Shown in pieces: positions 54,546 to 64,000 of a stretch of 64,000 bases of DNA. Under the pieces are notes generated by a model. It was given only the letters and a program-made list of their open reading frames with translations. It ran no database searches and had not been told where the DNA came from. Positions within the stretch are counted from its first letter, which is position 1. Each line of letters opens with the position of its first letter. Made by a program: the position numbers and the translations under genes. The stretch is from Serinus canaria. Lineage: Eukaryota; Chordata; Aves; Passeriformes; Fringillidae. The stretch is taken from assembly GCF_022539315.1 (NCBI RefSeq), contig NC_066323.1, positions 11,149,219 through 11,213,218 of the forward strand. The letters run 5' to 3'.

Positions 54546-54571
54546 TCCTACTGTGCTGTGCTACAGTAGGA
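54546..54571. repeat. Inverted repeat, 9-bp arms
   Basis: TCCTACTGT, 8-base loop GCTGTGCT, ACAGTAGGA. It lies inside the 6.8-kb FGF12 intron. Confidence 0.92.
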
Positions 54572-55539
54572 GGACCAGTGCCAGTTCCCAAATTCCCTAG
54601 GATCCTGCTGCACCCATGATCATGGCAAAGCATTTCTTCCTCTAATGCAGGGGAGCAAGTGGGCAAGCAAGCATAAGGACACAATACTGACAGACGTAAC
54701 TGGCAGCCAAAAGAAGTTTTAGGAAGCAAATATCTTCCTCTGTTAAAAAAAACAGTGGTTTGGGTCAATCAAGATTCTGTCAATTCCAAGAGCAATGTCT
54801 GCACTCAAATCTAGAAATACCTTTGTAGAAGTTGATGCCTTTTACTATCATGCTTCCAAATAAATATTTCATCTTTCGAACAGATTTAAAAGCTTGTAAG
54901 CTTAAAAGTAAGAATGTTAAAATGGAGGGAAACCCCTCAATCAACCTCAAAAGCAAGATGTCTCGTTTTTTGTCTCAAAAAATAAAATCTGAATTATTTG
55001 AAACAGCAGACTTGAAAATGGTAAAGAGGATTAGCTGTGGTAGCATAGAACTGGACACTGGGTGTGTTGATGTGAGAAAGAGAAAATCTAAAAAATGCTT
55101 TTAAAACTGTTTCTCTACTGCAAATGGCACATATTCTATGCCATCTGCAGCTTCACGGAAGGAATATGCTCTTTTACTCCATAGGCAAAAGGGAAAAAAC
55201 TTGAATATGTTGAATATTTGTGCCCCTTTTCTTTCATTACATCTTACCATCTTCAACCAGTGGTATTTACACCTGACCCTACTACTTCTAGCATACTCCA
55301 GTCCAAAATGCATCAGTACATTGTCACTGTTATGTTATGGTACTTTATCAGCTAAATTCTGAATGCATGATTCCCTATAGGTCAAAGTTATCTACAGAAA
55401 TGGAAGAGTGAGGCAAGACTGGCCACACACAAGGTGTGCTCCATATGCTCAGCTTTAAACAGCAGCAAGTCAGAGGAGCCAAAGAAATTTATAACAGGTG
55501 ACTTGTTCTTGAGCAAGACATTTGTGCTGCACATGAATA

Positions 55540-55925
55540 ACAAAGAACTGATGGAGGATGCAACAGGCCAGAGCAGCCTCAGTGCATGGGGTGGTGAGGA
55601 TTAAGGTCCTGAGGGGAGTGAGGAAGGCTGCTGAGATGATCAAGAGGTTCTGGTGCAACACATAATGAAAGAAGAAACAGAGGGAACTGCATTTGCTTAA
55701 CTCAAAGAAGGCAAAGATTCTTCTCAGAGGAACACAATGAAAGGACAAGAGGCACTAGACAAATGCCTCAACTGGAAATGAGGACTGGATATGAAGAAAA
55801 TTCTCTATAAGGAAAATAGTGCAGCACTGGAACCAGAGAGGTTATGAGAGGTTATGGAATAGCTCATTCCTAGAAATGTTTGAAAGAACTCAACAAGGCT
55901 CTGTACAGCTGAAGATAACCCAAGT
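55540..55925 (+). mobile_element. CR1 LINE fragment in FGF12 intron
   Basis: In the plus direction the sequence follows the usual order of a CR1 3' region: GCTGCTGAGATGATCAAG near 55628; a diverged run through GAACTG.ATTTGC; CTTCTCAGAGGAACACAATG near 55720; AATGAAAGGACAAGAGGCAC near 55737; GAAAATTCTCTATAAGGAAA near 55796; and GCACTGGAACCAGAGAGGTT near 55823, which corresponds to the 'ACTGGAACAGG..GCCCAGAGAGGTTGTGG' block. AGGTTATG is duplicated there. It is old, with no open frame. Its sense strand is opposite to FGF12. Confidence 0.7.
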
Positions 55926-56477
55926 GGGATGCTGGAATGCAAACCTCTTAAATCTTTTGGTATTTCTGGCTGGAAAGCCCCAGAAAATATCCTAGATATG
56001 CTGGGCTGTTTCCACCTGGCCAGTCCAATTCACCTATTGTACTGTCCATTTGCCAAAGCTTTTCAGATGTTCAGCAGCATTGTGTGGGCAGACAAGGAAG
56101 TCCACTTGCTCTTATGAAGGGGCATTACCTTGCTCAGCCCAGGGGAGAGCAGTAACAATGCAAGCACTGACAGCAGCAGCGAGCCCTGAAAGGCCATTTG
56201 AGATCACTGGAGCTGGAAGGAAAAGATACTGCCCCAAGCTGGGGTTCATACATCAGAGGAGGAACACAAACAGGGGCCATACACCATGAAAATGCACTCC
56301 AGTGGGAAGAGAACTCTTCCCATATGCCAATGCCAGTAGCCAGGGAAAGTGCCCCCTTGCTTACATTGAGATGACACGTCTCTAACAGCATGGCAGAAGG
56401 AACAGATGTCCCAAGTGCTGGCTCCTGGGAAGCTGGCTGGATGCCCATCCAAATGCCATTAGAATTTGGCTTCTGGG

Positions 56478-56490
56478 TTTTTTTTTTTTT
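56478..56490 (+). repeat. Homopolymer T run (13)
   Basis: Thirteen consecutive T inside the 6.8-kb FGF12 intron. On the transcribed strand it reads as poly-A. Confidence 0.95.
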
Positions 56491-56990
56491 CTTTAAGTGA
56501 GAGGAGGTGGAAAATAAATGCCATCAGCTTCAGGAACATACATAAAATGGGCAACAGATAATTAATTTTAAAATTGCTTAAATATTAGCAGTTCCTCTAG
56601 TATAAATAACTGGGTTTTTATTAGAACTTTTAATTCCATCAGATGTATCTGAGGGACATGGCGTGTCTCATCTTAAACATTTATTTTGTCAGAGTAAACC
56701 AACCTAATGTATTCCATGAAAATTATGCATCCTTTCACAATGCTAATTTGATTAATCAGTGTGGGGATACAGAACACAAAGCAATGTATGGAACATGGTG
56801 TTCACCAGCTGTTTAACTGTGCTGAGATGACTTCTTTGCGGAGAATAGATGGTCATCTAGGGTGGGAAGGATCCTCTTGTGGCCTTCTAGAGTGCCCTTC
56901 CCTGCTGTGGATGCAAGTTAACCAACCACTCTTCAGGGATGGGAAAATATTATTTATCTAATCTTTGATGAGTTTTGCTCTTGCACACAC

Positions 56991-57010
56991 TCCTGACTGG
57001 CTAGTCAGGA
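56991..57010. repeat. Inverted repeat, 8-bp arms
   Basis: TCCTGACT, GGCT, AGTCAGGA. A compact 20-bp site in the FGF12 intron. Confidence 0.92.
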
Positions 57011-57639
57011 ATCTTCTGCAGAAGCACTTCCAAACAGAAAACTGCAGTGAAGTAAATCTGTAAACTGTTCACTCAGACAAGTAACTTTTGACTTTCTTCT
57101 GGTCAAAATTTGAGATTATTTTTGGAGGAGAGAAAGGAAAAAAGGCAATCAGCTTTATTTTGGCACTTCCAAAGTGCAAAATGTGATTTCATTCCGAAGC
57201 TGTAACGGGAAGCTTTATATATTCTAAGATGTTCATTCACACTGAAGATTTATTGATGAGACCATGTGGTAAAAAGCTATGTAAAATTGAATAAAGCACA
57301 GTCCTAATTTCATTTTCAGGAGCCAAATATTATCAGGTTGGATTCTTTCCCTGCTTTGAGATCCCCTGAGATCAGAAGATGGGGAATTCTTTGGCTTCAG
57401 TCTTCTCTCAAAAACTTGCCTAAACTTTCCAGCATAGTCCCTGACTTTGAGCCAGTGGCTTGGCACACTTCAGTGAGATGCCTCCTGTCCCACCAAGCTG
57501 CCGAGACAGGGCTGCCATCTCACCAGATAAAATTACATTCTAGAACTGTGTTTCAGCCCATCTATTTCCAGTTAAGAACACTGGGTGGAAGCAGCTCTCA
57601 AGTACTCAGCACCTGGTCAAACTCCTCTCTGACATTTCT

Positions 57640-57715
57640 GGGGGGATAAATAAATCACAGCACTTTGGGCAATGGGGCCCAATCTCAGTCACGGGAACTC
57701 AGGAGGTTCCCCTGC
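57640..57715 (+). mobile_element. Possible amniote SINE tail
   Basis: CAGCACTTTGGGCAATGGGG followed by CCCAATCTCAGTCACGGG and ACTCAGG resembles the 'CAGCGCCTAGCACAATGGGGCCC..ATCTCGGTTGGGGCCTCTAGG' tail common in turtle and crocodilian retroposons and in older amniote copies. Only about 60 bp is similar, so it may be coincidence. Confidence 0.35.
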
Positions 57716-59534
57716 AACCAGTGAGAGTGCAGCAGCTTCCCTCATCTCCCCTGTCACTCTGAAATATTGCAGAACTGCTCTTGCATTTCTCTGCTGTTTA
57801 CCTTAATTCATCCCTGCTCCCATTTAAGCCCATTACTTTGTTGTTCAGTCCTCCATGATAGATGAGGGCAATGAATCCCTGTCATCTCTACCATATCTTC
57901 CCATATTTTTGACAAATAGGCCTCCAGTGGGATTTTCGGCAGTTTAAGAACACCCCAGGTCTTCTTCCTTTCAGAAAAAGCAGCTAATACAGCCCACGGA
58001 ACTCACCCCATATGTTGGTGTCTGGCTGAGAGCATCTCAAGGCCAGACTCTTTTGAAGGAGACCTCCTGAGTCTCTGAGCATAGATGTGTGTGTCTGTCC
58101 ACAGATTCTCCTGCTCCCCACATAAATCAGAGACTGTCTTACTGCAATTTACAGTATTTAATTTGTTCAATATGTGCGTATGAAAAAGGACTAAAACCTG
58201 ACATTTGCATTTGATACAGGCCATGTTTCTGGTGGATGCAGCCTCTTGGGTCATTCCACAAGGGCTCTGCCAGCCACCTGCAATTCCAGTCACCATCTTC
58301 CCACAGCTCCTCTCTCCTCTATGGACCCCCAGCCCTGAGTTGCCTGCAGCAGGGCAGCCCCAGAACACAGCATGCTCCTGCTACAGCATCCTGCAGCTTC
58401 CTGGGGATGGGGTACACACCAGGGATGCGGGGCTGCAGCCACCCAGCACCTCTGTCCAAGTGCACCTTCACAGGACAATGTCAGTGCTGAACCCCTACAG
58501 ACACCCCTCACCTGCAGCCCAGGCTCTGCCTTCCTGGAGGAATGCCACCTTCAATCCAGCCAGGAGCTTCTTTGAATTAGACCAAAATTTGTCTGCAATC
58601 GAGCAGACTCCTCCTTTCACAAAGTACATGAAGTTTGCTTCCATCAACCCTACCACACAGATTAACATTTATTTACCTCTAATAAAGACTGGGAAGCCAA
58701 ATTCCAAGCTGGCCAGGTTAAATACCCCTTTAGCAGTGGTACAGGGATCTCCAAACCATATACATAGATAATAAAAAGTAAGAGTTGAATCCTACCCTGT
58801 TGATGCAATTTGTGGCAGCAAGGATCTGAGCTTAACTGCCCACCCAGGGACAGCACACTGATGCCTATGAAATGCAGAGATGCTGCAGAAAATATTCTAC
58901 ACCCTTTTAAACCTTTTGAAGACCTTTGGCATTGACAAAACAACTTCCTCTTCAAAAGGAAGATTGACTCCTGCTTTGCATGCATTTAAAACAGCATGGC
59001 TCCTGCACATGGCCATGGGCTCTGCTGCCTTTTGCTGTCCAGCACAAACCCAATCCTTTTGAACAGGGTTTTGACAAGGTCATTTGATACCCTCAGCCCT
59101 TACACCAGCCTCAAAGCACGAGACTTCAGTGAACAGCTGCTTTTCTCCAGCCTAGAAATTCCTGATGCTTGCTGAATTTTTGAGGCTAAAACGATTTTCT
59201 CCTCTTCTCCTTGGAGAGAGAATTCCCCATATCCTTTACCCACGTGGCATGTGTATAAATATAATCTCCTTTCTCTTCTGGCAGCAATTCAAATCATGGG
59301 TTTTATTCTCCACCCCACCCAGATGGCAGTTACAGAATCGGGGCAGGAGGGAAGAAGATCGGAGAGGAAACATATGAAATGATACTGGCAAGATTTAAAG
59401 GGGACGGATAGATAGAAAAAAATAAGCAGAAAACAGCTGTCTCCCTCCTAATTTGATCCTTGCAAAAATGAAGTTGCACAAGTGAGCCCCACTAGGTGAT
59501 GCATTTGATTGTAATTGGGTTGCAAAACAGGCTA

Positions 59535-64000
<4,466 letters not shown>

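Noticed and set aside
54832..55104. 90-codon Lys/Ser-rich frame on plus
   Set aside because: Unrecognised; several frames of this length are expected by chance over the window and it has no supporting context.
58205..58771. Longest open reading frame in the window, 188 codons on the plus strand, antisense to FGF12
   Set aside because: Located inside an intron, no recognisable domain, no consensus splice or promoter context, proline/serine-rich composition as expected of a GC-rich stretch. One frame of about this length is expected by chance in 64 kb.

Overview
This window looks like a piece of an avian genome. It is mostly intron of one large vertebrate gene on the minus strand. Only two coding exons can be supported: two consecutive internal exons of FGF12 (fibroblast growth factor 12, FHF1), at 59546-59656 (111 bp) and 52608-52711 (104 bp). 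Both have consensus AG/GT splice sites and matching phase. Spliced together they encode a continuous 71-residue part of the FGF beta-trefoil core. The wording is FGF12 rather than FGF11, FGF13 or FGF14, shown for example by [18 protein letters not shown] across the junction.

Layout, read along the gene from high to low coordinate: 59657-64000 is the 3' part of the intron before the first of these exons; 59546-59656 is the first common coding exon; 52712-59545 is a complete 6.8-kb intron; 52608-52711 is the next exon; 1-52607 is at least 52.6 kb of the following intron. No following FGF12 exon, no alternative first exon, and no start or stop codon of the gene was found, so both ends lie outside the window.

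The organism is inferred to be a bird. Recognisable transposable elements are sparse. Those seen are old CR1-type LINE fragments (about 13500-14060, 32500-32690, 34285-34480 and 55540-55925) and relics that resemble ancient amniote MIR-type SINEs (41596-41716, and less surely 48810-49050, 57640-57715 and 53690-53770). No Alu, B1/B2, L1 or young LTR element was seen. A crocodilian or turtle would be possible, but a higher repeat load would be expected.

Outside the exons the more notable features are a four-copy 9-bp G-rich minisatellite that is a perfect G-quadruplex motif (14076-14111), a 29-bp near-perfect palindrome (17625-17653), several short perfect hairpins, and a GC-rich block (44700-45290). 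In the exons, the predicted protein departs from the usual FGF12 sequence at three places, including Glu where FGFs normally have a conserved Gly. No operon, CRISPR array, tRNA, rRNA or intact mobile element was found. I do not see a convincing undescribed system; the open reading frames of 60-190 codons across the window look like chance.
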